Shown in pieces: positions 16,483 through 25,655 of a stretch of 64,000 bases of DNA (its first letter is position 1; every line of letters begins with the position of its first letter). The translations under genes were made by a program, and so were the position numbers. Location of the stretch: NCBI GenBank assembly GCA_964368455.1, contig CAYJAZ010000011.1:22855-86854 (forward strand), given 5' to 3'. This DNA is from CAYJAZ01 sp964368455 (GTDB taxonomy: Bacteria > Desulfobacterota > Desulfovibrionia > Desulfovibrionales > Desulfovibrionaceae). The notes below the pieces were generated by a model that made no database searches, was not told the origin of the DNA, and saw only the letters and a program-made list of their open reading frames with translations.

Positions 16483-18156
16483 TTAAACAGCTTTTGCTTC
16501 TAAGCTTTCATCTTTTTTGTTTGGAAAAAGAGATTGTTTAGCAACGATTAATCCAAGTGCTAATAATAAAACAGCAAAGGTTAATTGTAATACGTTTGCA
16601 GAGAGTGAACCTGTATTATTCATAATCTTTGTGATATTACCATTGATAAGCAAGCAAAGTGAAGTCACAGTAATGAGTAGCATGCTATACATTGGAATGA
16701 TAAGCATGAAGTTTTTCTTGCCAGTTCTTTGTAAAAAGACAGAAACAGCGATCAATGCAAGTGCAGCAAGGAGTTGGTTTGCTGAACCAAAGAGTGGCCA
16801 AATGCTTTGATAACCGCCAAGTGCTAGTAGAACGCCAAAGAAAAGTGTAATAAAGGTTGCAAAATAGTTTGAACTAATGAAGCCTAAAAAGCCACCCTCA
16901 GGTTTGTTACCGTTGACATGAAAAATTTCTTGGAAAGAAAGTCTGCCAACACGAGCAACGGAGTCAAGTGAAGTAAGAGCAAAAGCTGAAATTGCAAGTG
17001 TGATCAATGTAAATACAAGATTTGATGGCAATCCAATTTGTGATAAGAAAGAAGCAAGTGCATTTGCAAAAATAGTTGGCGGTGTGCCTTGTGGCATACT
17101 TGTAGAGGTTGCAAGTGCGCCAACAGCAACAAGTGCGATAACAGCTAAGAAACACTCTAGAAGCATCCCGCCAAAGCTGATAAGTTTCATATCTTTTTCA
17201 TTGTTGACTTGTTTTGAAGATGTTCCAGATGAAACAAGTGAGTGGAAACCAGAAATAGCACCACATGCTATTGTTACAAAGAGCATTGGGAACATATATT
17301 GTCCCTTTACTGTGAAAGAGGTGAATGCTGGTAAGTTCATTTCAGGCTGTGCAACTAAGACACCTACAAAGGCTGCTAAAAGCATTGCAAGTAGGAGGAA
17401 AGAATTGAGAAAGTCTCTTGGTTGTAATAAAAGCCATACAGGGAGAACAGAAGCTACAAAGATATAAGCAAATGTAAAATAGAACCAAGTTTGCTTTGTT
17501 GCAAATATTGGAAAAGTGAGACCTAAATAGAGTGCTACTACTAAGGTTGCAATACCAACTATACATTGCATTGTAGAAGAAAGTTGTGCTTTTCTAAAGT
17601 AAACACCCATAAGAACAGCAAAAACTATGAAAATTATTGAAGTAGATGCAGTAGATGCTCCTGATGGATTTGCTTGATTATTTGTAAAGCCGTTAAATGT
17701 TCCAGCAACGATATCAGCAAAAGCAGCTATAACTAAAATACAAAAAAGCCATACAAATACTAAAAAGAAAACTTTACCGCTTTTACCAATGTATTTTTCA
17801 ATTAAAACAGAAATTGTTTTACCTTGATTTCTTACTGATGCGTACATAGAAGAAAAATCTTGAACAGCTCCAAAGAAAATACCACCAACTAAAATCCATG
17901 CAAGAACTGGAACCCAGCCAAACATAGCCGCAATGATAGGGCCATTTATAGGGCCAGCACCAGCAATTGATGCAAATTGATGGCCAAATAAAACAGCCTT
18001 AGAAGCAGGAACATAGTCAATTCCGTCCTTGTGCTCATGGGCTGGTGTACGGCGATTGCTATCAACGCCCCACAATTTTTCTAAATAGGTTCCATAGACA
18101 AAATAGGCTATCAATAAGATAGCTCCGGAAATTGCTAAAAGGGCTGCTCCATTCAT
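16483..18156 (-). CDS. cstA: CstA carbon starvation protein (peptide/pyruvate carrier)
   Basis: 557-aa polytopic membrane protein close to the usual CstA length range. The N-terminal YFVYGTYLEKLWGVD motif is followed by DYVPASKAVLFGHQFASIAG, GAGPINGPIIAAMFG, VRNQGKTISVLIEKYIG and ACGAISGFHSLVSSGTSSKQ, all standard CstA segments. Uptake of peptides or pyruvate during carbon limitation is the known family role. AAGGATTAATT precedes the ATG. It is the long paralogue of the 4776-6200 gene and is monocistronic. Confidence 0.9.
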   Translation of the reverse strand: MNGAALLAISGAILLIAYFVYGTYLEKLWGVDSNRRTPAHEHKDGIDYVPASKAVLFGHQFASIAGAGPINGPIIAAMFGWVPVLAWILVGGIFFGAVQDFSSMYASVRNQGKTISVLIEKYIGKSGKVFFLVFVWLFCILVIAAFADIVAGTFNGFTNNQANPSGASTASTSIIFIVFAVLMGVYFRKAQLSSTMQCIVGIATLVVALYLGLTFPIFATKQTWFYFTFAYIFVASVLPVWLLLQPRDFLNSFLLLAMLLAAFVGVLVAQPEMNLPAFTSFTVKGQYMFPMLFVTIACGAISGFHSLVSSGTSSKQVNNEKDMKLISFGGMLLECFLAVIALVAVGALATSTSMPQGTPPTIFANALASFLSQIGLPSNLVFTLITLAISAFALTSLDSVARVGRLSFQEIFHVNGNKPEGGFLGFISSNYFATFITLFFGVLLALGGYQSIWPLFGSANQLLAALALIAVSVFLQRTGKKNFMLIIPMYSMLLITVTSLCLLINGNITKIMNNTGSLSANVLQLTFAVLLLALGLIVAKQSLFPNKKDESLEAKAV

Positions 18157-18330
18157 AATTAATCCTTTAACTAGTTAAATAAAAAATAAGGTATTTATTT
18201 ATAGTTAAAAATAACAAAAGTCAAGAAAAGATATCGTTCTAAAAGAGATACAGCAAGGATTAACTCTATAAAAGCAGTGTGCTTTAAAAATTTAAGTTTT
18301 AGAAGTTTTAGTAATTATTTTAAATAAATA

Positions 18331-19527
18331 CTATTGCTTTGCATTTTTAATTTCTCTAAAAATTCTGTCAGCCGCAGAAAGTAATTCAAAAGAAAGATTC
18401 CAATTAATATCAAGAGCCATTTTTATGTTAAGAGCGAAAGTATATTTTGGGTTAACTTCTTTGTTTATTTGAGTAAAATTCTTTTCATCGATTAGATCTT
18501 TTATCACTTGTGCTTTTAGATTTGCATCTTCAGCTATACTTGAAGATAAAGCAAAGAGCGCGCCATGTTCAACATCGCTTAAACCATTTTGTGAAAATGT
18601 TGGAGTTTTAGAGGATAAAAATGGAGTAAGGAGCTCTTTATAATGTGTATAATCGTTTCCAAGACCGCTTGTGAGATAGAAAGCATCTGCTTTTTGTGAA
18701 ATCTCTTGATGGCAATCAAGACGTTTTTCTACATTTTCTTGAATGTCATTTGTGAAATTTTTTATTTTTCCTTCAATTAAAGTAAAATTATACAATTGTG
18801 CTGCTTGTTTTATTTCTTGATAATTTATATCAGTTCGTCCACGAGCACTATCTTCATAGCAAATTCCTAAAGAATTGAAATCTATTATATTTTTGAATAA
18901 TTCTAATTTCTTTAATGTATCATTATTTACTTTGTGAGCAAAGAGAGAAGGATTTGCTTGATAGGTGTTTTTTTGGGATAATTCTGTTAATAAAGCGTCG
19001 GGAAGAGAAAAAGCGATTATATTAACATTTTGTATTTGTTGAGAAACTTCTAAAGCTGCAGCTGAACCAAATGCAAAGATAAGATCTATATCTTTTTTTT
19101 CTTCAATTCTTTTTTTAAGTGAAGCAATATCTTGGCTTAGTAAATTTGCATCCCAAGCAGATGAATAATAGGCGTCTTGAACGAAACTTAGATATTCCCC
19201 GCCTGCTCTTGTAGCAAGCCAATTCCACAAATCTTTACTCGTGTAGCCTTTTTGTAAAAAAATTCGTGCATTGTCTATAAGTTTAATTTTATCAAGAGCT
19301 ATAGCTGTAGAATCTAGAAGCTGAGTGTATTGTTGAAGATGCCCGCCTTCTACATAGGCTATTCTCATTTTTGCATGTGCTGTCGAGGAAAAAAACAAAG
19401 AAAGTGCGAATAATAAAGCAGATACAAAAGAAAAATATTTTAAACTTTTTTTAATAAAGAAATTTTTAAATAGAGATAAACTTGTATTCCAAGAAAGATT
19501 TTGAGTATTATTTGCATTTATTTTCAT
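18331..19527 (-). CDS. Periplasmic ABC_sub_bind-type substrate-binding protein
   Basis: 398 aa. A 30-residue polar/basic leader precedes a hydrophobic signal core ending SSTAHA, so export is expected. The mature part resembles the ABC_sub_bind family (COG2984): KMRIAYVEGGHLQQYTQ, IDLIFAFGSAAALEVSQQ, a hinge near LGICYEDSARGRTDINYQ and KADAFYLTSGLGNDYTHY. No permease or ATPase is next to it. It lies 130 bp downstream of the transglycosylase on the same strand as the T3SS block, so it may be the last gene of that block or separate. The ribosome site is weak. The ligand is unknown. Confidence 0.65.
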   Translation of the reverse strand: MKINANNTQNLSWNTSLSLFKNFFIKKSLKYFSFVSALLFALSLFFSSTAHAKMRIAYVEGGHLQQYTQLLDSTAIALDKIKLIDNARIFLQKGYTSKDLWNWLATRAGGEYLSFVQDAYYSSAWDANLLSQDIASLKKRIEEKKDIDLIFAFGSAAALEVSQQIQNVNIIAFSLPDALLTELSQKNTYQANPSLFAHKVNNDTLKKLELFKNIIDFNSLGICYEDSARGRTDINYQEIKQAAQLYNFTLIEGKIKNFTNDIQENVEKRLDCHQEISQKADAFYLTSGLGNDYTHYKELLTPFLSSKTPTFSQNGLSDVEHGALFALSSSIAEDANLKAQVIKDLIDEKNFTQINKEVNPKYTFALNIKMALDINWNLSFELLSAADRIFREIKNAKQ

Positions 19528-19657
19528 AATTTAGCCGAAGTTAGTATGTAGAAGATAGAAGATGTTTTAAAATATGTGATAGCAAAATGAGAAATGTGCG
19601 TAACTATTGTATTAATGAGAGATAAACTGGTTTTGAGCTTTAAAAAGAACTTTGAGA

Positions 19658-20305
19658 TTAGAGATAGGAAAGAACTTTTTTAACAAAATTTTGAGTTTCT
19701 TTAAAAGGAGGAATACCATTATATTTTAGTACATTACCTGGCCCTGCATTATAAGCAGCAAGAGCTAATTTAACATCTTTAAAGCGAGTGATTTGCTCTT
19801 TGAGATACTTTGTTCCAGCATCTACATTTTTTGAGGCGTTAAAAGGTTCATCTAATCCAAGGTCTTGCGCAGTAGCGGGCATTATTTGCATGGCACCTTG
19901 TGCTCCAACATGCGAAACAGCATCAGCTATAAAGTTTGATTCAGTTTTGATGACAGCAGATATAAGGTTTTCAGGAATATTGTATTTTAAACTAGCACTT
20001 TTTATGATTTTCTTCCAATTTATGTTTTTATTATCCACTTCTTTATAGCTTGCAAAAGTAAGCATACGAGGATGAAGTAACATACGTGCATGGGGCGAAA
20101 GAGAATAAACGTCGATTTCGTCAATAAGATGTTCTTGTTTTAATTGCTTTGGCACAACTTGAACAATTCCTTGCCCAGATTTGTAGCTTGGAGTCAGTCT
20201 TTGTGCTTCTTTATATTCAACACTGCTTTCTTGCATTAAAATTTGAGCATGAGCATCAAAAGATACAAGAAAGCAAAGTGAAAAAATAAAGAAAAAGTTT
20301 ATCAT
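19658..20305 (-). CDS. T3SS-associated lytic transglycosylase (SLT domain)
   Basis: 215 aa with a signal peptide at residues 1-20 (ending DAHA). The C-terminal SLT domain has the catalytic glutamate E122 in IKTESNF, then GAQGAMQIMPATAQDLG, NVDAGTKYLKEQI and ALAAYNAGPGNVLKYNG. It cleaves peptidoglycan glycan strands in the periplasm. Its start overlaps the end of the RsbW-like gene by 4 bp (ATGA), so it is translationally coupled to the T3SS operon. This suggests it opens the wall for assembly of the injectisome, as IpgF/VirB1-like enzymes do. Confidence 0.9.
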   Translation of the reverse strand: MINFFFIFSLCFLVSFDAHAQILMQESSVEYKEAQRLTPSYKSGQGIVQVVPKQLKQEHLIDEIDVYSLSPHARMLLHPRMLTFASYKEVDNKNINWKKIIKSASLKYNIPENLISAVIKTESNFIADAVSHVGAQGAMQIMPATAQDLGLDEPFNASKNVDAGTKYLKEQITRFKDVKLALAAYNAGPGNVLKYNGIPPFKETQNFVKKVLSYL

Positions 20306-20721
20306 TCTGCTGCAAAGTATATTTCTACAACATTAGAACCATCATCATCGCTATAAAACTGATGATTAGAGATAGTTTTAACCAAGTGCACACCCAAACC
20401 GCCTATAGGCCTATCTTCAATGTCGAGATTGAGATCTGGTACAGTAGCATCGCCAAATGGGTCAAAACGTTTTCCCCAATCTTTTAACCAAATGGCTAAA
20501 TATGGTTGTCCGTCGAAAGTAATTTTTCTTATGCCTAATTGTATAGGTTTTTCTTTGCTATCACTATCCTCATAGGCATAATTTATTACATTGATAATAA
20601 TTTCTTCTAGTGCTAATTCAATCATTGAAAGTTTTGGATGAGTTTCGCCTATGTTTTTATTAATAAAATCAATGGCTAAACTCAGGTTTTCAATTTTAGC
20701 TTCAAAGGTGATATTTGGCAT
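20302..20721 (-). CDS. RsbW/SpoIIAB-like anti-sigma serine kinase of a partner-switching module
   Basis: 139 aa, HATPase_c_2 family. Visible ATP-site boxes: N-box ELALEEIIINVINYAY, G1 box LKDWGKRFDP and G2 box GGLGVHLVKTI. Such kinases phosphorylate a STAS antagonist and sequester a sigma factor or other target. The start at 20721 follows AAGGACT; a longer in-frame ATG at 20832 lies inside the STAS gene and has no site. It sits between the STAS gene and the transglycosylase (4-bp overlap) and so belongs to the T3SS operon. Likely partners are the STAS protein next door and the phosphatase at 48582. Confidence 0.88.
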   Translation of the reverse strand: MPNITFEAKIENLSLAIDFINKNIGETHPKLSMIELALEEIIINVINYAYEDSDSKEKPIQLGIRKITFDGQPYLAIWLKDWGKRFDPFGDATVPDLNLDIEDRPIGGLGVHLVKTISNHQFYSDDDGSNVVEIYFAAE

Positions 20722-20746
20722 TATATAGTCCTTTGTATTTTGAGGG

Positions 20747-21085
20747 CTATTCTTTAATAGATAAAAGGGCTTCGTTTTGAGTTGGGAAGATAGAAAGCAT
20801 GGAGGTAAAACCAGAAACTTTAAATACTTCACTTACCATAGATTGTAAGGCACAGAAACAAATTGTTCCATTTTGTTGTTTAATCAATTTTACTATAGTC
20901 AAAACACCTCTTAATCCAGCTGAACTAATATATTCTAATCCTTCAAGATTAATGAGTAATTTTGTTTTGCCTGATTGGATAAGAGTTTTGCATTCTGTTT
21001 CAAACTCTATATTGGTTGTAGCGTCCATTCTGCCAACAACAGTAACAATCATAACATTATTTTCTTCAACACTTGTAATTTGCAT
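20747..21085 (-). CDS. STAS-domain anti-anti-sigma factor (RsbV-like)
   Basis: 112 aa, a single STAS domain of standard length. The phospho-acceptor region reads LEYISSAGLRGVL (Ser54/Ser55), matching the conserved D/E-x-x-S-S-x-G-L of RsbV and SpoIIAA. In the family, the unphosphorylated form frees the target of the anti-sigma kinase. It lies directly upstream of the RsbW-like kinase gene and 46 bp downstream of sctR on the same strand. Position and family make a Bordetella BtrV-like role in T3SS control likely, though untested. Confidence 0.88.
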   Translation of the reverse strand: MQITSVEENNVMIVTVVGRMDATTNIEFETECKTLIQSGKTKLLINLEGLEYISSAGLRGVLTIVKLIKQQNGTICFCALQSMVSEVFKVSGFTSMLSIFPTQNEALLSIKE

Positions 21086-21130
21086 AATAAATCCTCAAAT
21101 TGAAATAATAAATAATCTTGTATTAAACTA

Positions 21131-21790
21131 TTAATATATCGTTTTATAACTAAGTAAAAGGCCTTGACTGATTTTTAACCAACCCTCTAGAGTTACAAAC
21201 AAAAGTAGTTTAAAAGGTAGAGAAATAGTCATTGGAGAAACCATCATCATACCCATTGCTAACAAGATATTTGATATAATAAGGTCAATTGCAACAAAAG
21301 GCAAGTAAAGTAAAAAGCCAATTTGAAAAGCTTTTGTGAGTTCAGTTATACTAAAAGCAGGAATAAGGATAAATAAATTTTCTGCATTTATTGTTTCATG
21401 CTTGTCTACAGGCCAAATTCTTTGCGCTGTATTCATAAAAGCTTGTAAGGTGTTTTTATCTGTATTGGCAGTTAAAAATTCTCTTAAAGGTTGTGAAATA
21501 TTTTGTGCAACTTCAACCATTTCTGGAATTGAGGGTTGGGTTGAAATTTTTTGTTCAGCCAAGAGTTCTAATGTATCACTAGCAATTGGAGCCATAATAA
21601 AGATAGTAAAGATGATGGCAAGACCATTTAAGGCCATTGCTGGAGGTATTTGCTGTACACCTAGTGCGTTTCTGATAAGGCTTGTGACAACAACAATTTT
21701 AACGTATGATGTTACCATCATAAGCATAAATGGTGCTAAGCCTAAAACAGCAAGACTACCAATGATTAAAAGAGGACTAATTTCTGACAT
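21131..21790 (-). CDS. sctR: T3SS export apparatus protein SctR (YscR/FliP family)
   Basis: 219-aa inner-membrane protein. It starts with the family pattern SPLLIIGSLAVLGLAPFMLMMVTSYVKIVVV and has IRNALGVQQIPPAMALNGLAI, then a C-terminal pair of hydrophobic segments with IDLIISNILLAMGMMMVSP, all typical of SctR. SctR pentamers form the core of the export gate with SctS and SctT. Here it is separated from SctS/T/U, which lie 24 kb away in the divergent block. It starts 3 bp after sctQ ends, so the two are coupled. Confidence 0.95.
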   Translation of the reverse strand: MSEISPLLIIGSLAVLGLAPFMLMMVTSYVKIVVVTSLIRNALGVQQIPPAMALNGLAIIFTIFIMAPIASDTLELLAEQKISTQPSIPEMVEVAQNISQPLREFLTANTDKNTLQAFMNTAQRIWPVDKHETINAENLFILIPAFSITELTKAFQIGFLLYLPFVAIDLIISNILLAMGMMMVSPMTISLPFKLLLFVTLEGWLKISQGLLLSYKTIY

Positions 21791-21792
21791 AA

Positions 21793-22131
21793 CTAATCTT
21801 TTTTAACTAAAATTTCAGTAAGTTGTAAGCCGTATCTTCCTTCTATTTCAATAATACGTGCTTTGGCAAAGGCTGTGTCTGAAATTACTAATGTTACAGG
21901 TTGTTCAGGATCTGATTCTAAGAGCATATTTGTTCCAACAGAAAGATTTTCAAGTTCTTCTATAGTCATATTACGTCTTTCTAGTTCAAAAGAAACTCTT
22001 ACTTTAATATCATTAAAATGGGCAGGAGCTTTTTGTTCTACAGCTGCTGTTTCTGCAATTGTAGGTGGACTTTCTTGTTCGTTAATTTCAGTGATATTTT
22101 CTTGGTTTTGATTTGTAACTTCTTCGCTCAT
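21793..22131 (-). CDS. Predicted internal-start product SctQ-C
   Basis: In frame inside sctQ, ATG at 22131 (protein start MSEEVTNQNQ) is preceded by CAGGAAA, 6 bp upstream. The 112-aa product would contain a short linker and the whole C-terminal SpoA domain. Independent internal translation of SctQ-C is established in Yersinia, Salmonella and Shigella, where it supports the platform. Here it is a prediction from start and site only. Confidence 0.5.
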   Translation of the reverse strand: MSEEVTNQNQENITEINEQESPPTIAETAAVEQKAPAHFNDIKVRVSFELERRNMTIEELENLSVGTNMLLESDPEQPVTLVISDTAFAKARIIEIEGRYGLQLTEILVKKD

Positions 22132-22890
22132 AGAGATTTCCTGTGTTAATCTATAGGTTTGAGTAAATGTTAATGTGCTTTTTTCTAAAGTGCAAATAAA
22201 AGCTGGAAGATTGTTGAAAGCATTGACACCTATAGGAAAGAAAAGAGCTGTTTTTTCCTCTGAAAGATGACTTAATGAATCAACTAAGAGTACATCGCCT
22301 TCTTCAAGATCTCTTAATTCTTCTAGAGAAAGTTCTGTAGAACCAACTTCGATTGAACAAGGCAGAATTGTGTTTGAAAAATTTGATTTTTCAGCTGGAA
22401 GCTTTGTCAAAAGAGGAAGTATTTGTTCAATACATTCTTTAGGAAGATAAAATACTACAGGTATTTGTAAAGAATCCACGGAGAAAGTGAAACTAAATGG
22501 ATAGAGTGATTTTTTAATTCCTTGCAAGTCTTCATCGTTTGAAGTAGGTAAAAAGCTTATAGGCGTATTGAGTAGTTGAGAGAAATTTTTGAGAAGATCT
22601 TCAAAAATATATTGTGCTAAAGCTTGTTGTAGTTCTTGTGGTAAAGCTTTGTAATTTTTGATATCTTTTGTGTCTGCATGCAGGGATAAAAAAGAAAGAT
22701 GAGAAAAATCTACTATTGCTATTTTATTTAATAGTTCGAGTTTTAGCGAAATAAGAGATTTGAAAGTTGGACTTTCAGGTAGATAATGCAAAGAACAAAT
22801 AGTATTATTGATCTTAAATTCTAAAGATTTTAGATGCTTTATAAGACTATTATGTAAAACAGCTTCTATAGTAGAGTATTTTTTTTTCAT
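21793..22890 (-). CDS. sctQ: T3SS cytoplasmic sorting platform protein SctQ (YscQ)
   Basis: 365 aa. The last 75 residues form a SpoA/FliN-like domain (KVRVSFELERRNMTIEELENL, then RIIEIEGRYGLQLTEI). The N-terminal 250 residues are poorly conserved with a second SpoA-like part around LEELRDLEEGDVLLVDS. SctQ forms the pods of the sorting platform with SctK, SctL and SctN, and its genomic position between sctP and sctR is standard. An in-frame internal ATG at 22131 has its own ribosome site and could yield a separate C-terminal SctQ product. Confidence 0.9.
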   Translation of the reverse strand: MKKKYSTIEAVLHNSLIKHLKSLEFKINNTICSLHYLPESPTFKSLISLKLELLNKIAIVDFSHLSFLSLHADTKDIKNYKALPQELQQALAQYIFEDLLKNFSQLLNTPISFLPTSNDEDLQGIKKSLYPFSFTFSVDSLQIPVVFYLPKECIEQILPLLTKLPAEKSNFSNTILPCSIEVGSTELSLEELRDLEEGDVLLVDSLSHLSEEKTALFFPIGVNAFNNLPAFICTLEKSTLTFTQTYRLTQEISMSEEVTNQNQENITEINEQESPPTIAETAAVEQKAPAHFNDIKVRVSFELERRNMTIEELENLSVGTNMLLESDPEQPVTLVISDTAFAKARIIEIEGRYGLQLTEILVKKD

Positions 22891-22934
22891 GTATCTATAT
22901 TTCTTTGTTTAAAGGTTGATGTAAAAAATTAAAA

Positions 22935-23762
22935 TTATGCTTGTTCATTGTCTTCAAATGGATTGTAATTTTGTTTTCCTTTTGATTCGCCTTGCTGATC
23001 TCCGCTACTTTGCTGAGAAACTTCAACTTTTACCTCTGAATTTGAAGTGAGCAAATTAGATTTTAGAAGATCTTGAGCAGCAACAAGAGTTTGGAAAGAA
23101 TTTGCATTAGTTGTTTCAAAACGTACGGTTAGAACATTGTCAAGAGATTTATTGACAATAACTTCAGTGCCTTGAAGGGCTTTGTCGCTTAAAAGAAGAC
23201 GAACTTCATTTGAACCATCTTTATTTGTTGCTACTAAAATTCTATCGGCAATTTCTTGAACATTAATATTGCTTAAAGATTGTGAAGTATTTTGAGTTGA
23301 AGCAACATTTTGAGGCTGTTGGTTTTGGCCGAGATTTTGTTGTTGATTGAGTGAAGCAACAAGTTGATCAGCCGAAGGCATAGAATCATTTTTTTGATTC
23401 TCTTTATTTTGATTGATAAATTTATCTGTGCCTGTGTCAGTTGACGCAAAAGATTGTGGTTTTTGCATGTTATCATCTTTAGATGATTGTTTAAATAAGC
23501 TAGGATCTAAATCGCTTTGTTTTTGTGTAAAGGCTTTTTCTGAACTTTGTTCTACTTTAAGAAAACCAGCTTTATGTGAGAGCATTTTTTCACTTTTTTG
23601 AAAAAGGGCTAGGGTAGCAGGGTCTGTTTTTTTGCCATTGAGCAATTTATTAAAGTCTTGAATATTTTTATTATCAGCTGATGTAGCTTGTTGTGTCGCT
23701 TGAGTTTGTGAATTTTGCACATTATTTATTGCATTTTGTTGATTATTGTTTACTGTAGACAT
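22935..23762 (-). CDS. sctP: Needle-length/substrate-switch regulator SctP-like (FliK/YscP C-terminal domain)
   Basis: 275 aa, very rich in Gln/Asn/Ser for the first 180 residues (disordered ruler-like part), then a compact region EVRLLLSDKALQGTEVIVNK and LTVRFETTNANSFQTLVAAQ that fits the T3S4/FliK-type C-terminal domain. Location between sctO and sctQ is that of yscP. The start at 23762 follows AAGGAGAAATAGT; a longer in-frame TTG start at 23783 includes this site. Confidence comes from composition, C-terminal pattern and order rather than strong identity. Confidence 0.72.
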   Translation of the reverse strand: MSTVNNNQQNAINNVQNSQTQATQQATSADNKNIQDFNKLLNGKKTDPATLALFQKSEKMLSHKAGFLKVEQSSEKAFTQKQSDLDPSLFKQSSKDDNMQKPQSFASTDTGTDKFINQNKENQKNDSMPSADQLVASLNQQQNLGQNQQPQNVASTQNTSQSLSNINVQEIADRILVATNKDGSNEVRLLLSDKALQGTEVIVNKSLDNVLTVRFETTNANSFQTLVAAQDLLKSNLLTSNSEVKVEVSQQSSGDQQGESKGKQNYNPFEDNEQA

Positions 23763-23863
23763 ACTATTTCTCCTTAGTGACAATTTTGTTGGTAGTTAAT
23801 AGTATTAAGCAAAATATGTGCCATAATTACTTATATAATTAAATTATATTAATTATAATTATT

Positions 23864-24337
23864 TTAGTCAAGCTCTTTTATTCCTGTAAATTCTTCCATT
23901 TCAAGATCTTCTAGTCTTTGAAGTTCTTTTTTTTGGATTTCTGTCCAAATTTCTTTGTGTTTTTCTATTTTTGCTGCTTCTTTTCTTGCAAAGGCAACAG
24001 CAAGTTTCGTTTTCTCGACATTTTCTTGGCATTGTGAAATTTCAATTTTTTGTTGCTCAACCTTTGCTTCGCGTAAAGTTAAGCCTTCTTCAATGACAGC
24101 TACTTGAGATTTTACCATATCTATATCATGTAAAGTACAGGGCTTTCCCATGATTTTATTGTATTCATCTTCTATGAGTTGTGGGATGGATACTTTGTAT
24201 CTTTCTGCCTCTTCTTGTAGAGGAATTAGTCTTTCTTGTTCTTGCCTTAATTTTTTTTCTTCCTTGATTAATTGAGCTTTTGCATGTTCTTCACGGTATA
24301 TGCGTAAAGTGAGAAGGGCAGTAAGTGGATAGAACAT
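23864..24337 (-). CDS. sctO: T3SS stalk protein SctO (YscO family)
   Basis: 157 aa, almost entirely a long alpha-helical coiled coil with Lys/Glu/Gln heptads (for example LIKEEKKLRQEQERL and VEQQKIEISQCQENVEKTKL). The size and composition match SctO/FliJ stalks, which sit in the SctN ATPase hexamer and link it to SctV. The ATG overlaps the sctN stop (TAATG), coupling it to the ATPase gene, in the usual sctN-sctO order. Confidence 0.85.
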   Translation of the reverse strand: MFYPLTALLTLRIYREEHAKAQLIKEEKKLRQEQERLIPLQEEAERYKVSIPQLIEDEYNKIMGKPCTLHDIDMVKSQVAVIEEGLTLREAKVEQQKIEISQCQENVEKTKLAVAFARKEAAKIEKHKEIWTEIQKKELQRLEDLEMEEFTGIKELD

Positions 24338-25653
24338 TATTGTACAACCTGAAGCAATGCAGCTAAAGCATCTTCAAAATTAGATCTTTCATCTAAACCT
24401 TGTTTAAGATATTCATTCACAGCTTGCACTTTATCAAGAGCAAAATCTGCTTCAGTGTCTGATCCTCTTTTGTATTCGCCTATTTGCACAAGAAGTTCGA
24501 CTTCAGCATATTTTGCTAAAATCTTTCTCAATTTTTGAGCTGCTTGCTTATGCTCTTTTTGGGTAATAGCATTCATCACTCGGCTCACACTTGCTTGTAT
24601 GTCTATAGCTGGATAATGGTTTGCAGAAGCAAGTTTACGTGAAAGAATAATATGTCCGTCAAGAATAGATCTTGTTTCGTCGGCAATAGGTTCTGTCATG
24701 TCATCGCCCTCAACCAAGACAGTATAAAGAGCGGTTATTGAACCTTTATCATTATTTCCAGCTCTTTCCATAAGTTTTGGAAGTTGTGAGAAAACAGATG
24801 GTGGAAAACCACGTCTTGTTGGTGGTTCGCCTGCGGCAAGGCCAATTTCTCTTTGTGCTCTACCAAAACGAGTAACACTGTCCATCATAAGAAGAACGCT
24901 TTTGCCTTGATCTCTAAAATATTCGGCAATTGCAGTTGAAGTGTAGGCAGCTTTTAATCTTTCCATTGAAGATCTATCTGAAGTTGACACCACTAAAACA
25001 GCTTTTTTTCTTCCTTCTTCGCCTAGATCATGTTCAATAAATTCACGTACTTCACGTCCACGTTCACCAATAAGGGCTAAAACACATATATCAGCGGAAC
25101 AACCTTTAATAATTGATGAAAGTAATGTACTCTTACCACCGCCAGCAGCAGCAAAAATACCCATTCTTTGTCCTTCGCCGCAAGTAAGCAAGCCATCTAA
25201 TGCTCTTAAACCAAGAGAAATTGGTTTTGAGATAATCTTTCTTGTCATTGGATTAGGTGCGTCGGCATAAACAGGATAACGAAGACGTGTTTTGAGAGCT
25301 GGGCCGTTGTCTAGCGGATTACCAATGCCATCCACAACTCTGCCAAGTAATTCTTCTCCAACAGGCACAGATAGAATTTCGCCTGTAGGAATAACTTCTG
25401 TAGAAGGTGAAATTCCTTGCATATCGCCTAAGGGAGTGAGTAGGGCAATATTCTTTATAAAACCAACAACTTCGGCATTGAGAGTCCAAGTATTGTTTGG
25501 ATTTCTTAGAATACATAATTCGCCAACCTTAACACCAGGCACAACAGCACGAATGATAGTTCCTATCACTTGCTCCACTCTTCCTCGAACTTCAAGAGTT
25601 GAGGTGGTTCGAATGGTTTCTTCTAAGAGTTCTTCAATGTATTCAAATGCCAT
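24337..25653 (-). CDS. sctN: T3SS ATPase SctN (YscN)
   Basis: 438 aa, the normal length of the family. Walker A is AAAGGGKSTLL (residues 168-178), followed by LIGERGREVREF, Walker B VLLMMDSVTRFGRAQRE and the export-ATPase hallmark AGEPPTRRGFPPSVFSQLP. The hexamer detaches chaperones and unfolds substrates at the base of the export gate. The start codon lies 3 bp from the sctL stop. The T3SS rather than flagellar FliI assignment follows from neighbours (secretin, needle, translocators). Confidence 0.96.
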   Translation of the reverse strand: MAFEYIEELLEETIRTTSTLEVRGRVEQVIGTIIRAVVPGVKVGELCILRNPNNTWTLNAEVVGFIKNIALLTPLGDMQGISPSTEVIPTGEILSVPVGEELLGRVVDGIGNPLDNGPALKTRLRYPVYADAPNPMTRKIISKPISLGLRALDGLLTCGEGQRMGIFAAAGGGKSTLLSSIIKGCSADICVLALIGERGREVREFIEHDLGEEGRKKAVLVVSTSDRSSMERLKAAYTSTAIAEYFRDQGKSVLLMMDSVTRFGRAQREIGLAAGEPPTRRGFPPSVFSQLPKLMERAGNNDKGSITALYTVLVEGDDMTEPIADETRSILDGHIILSRKLASANHYPAIDIQASVSRVMNAITQKEHKQAAQKLRKILAKYAEVELLVQIGEYKRGSDTEADFALDKVQAVNEYLKQGLDERSNFEDALAALLQVVQ

Positions 25654-25655
25654 AA

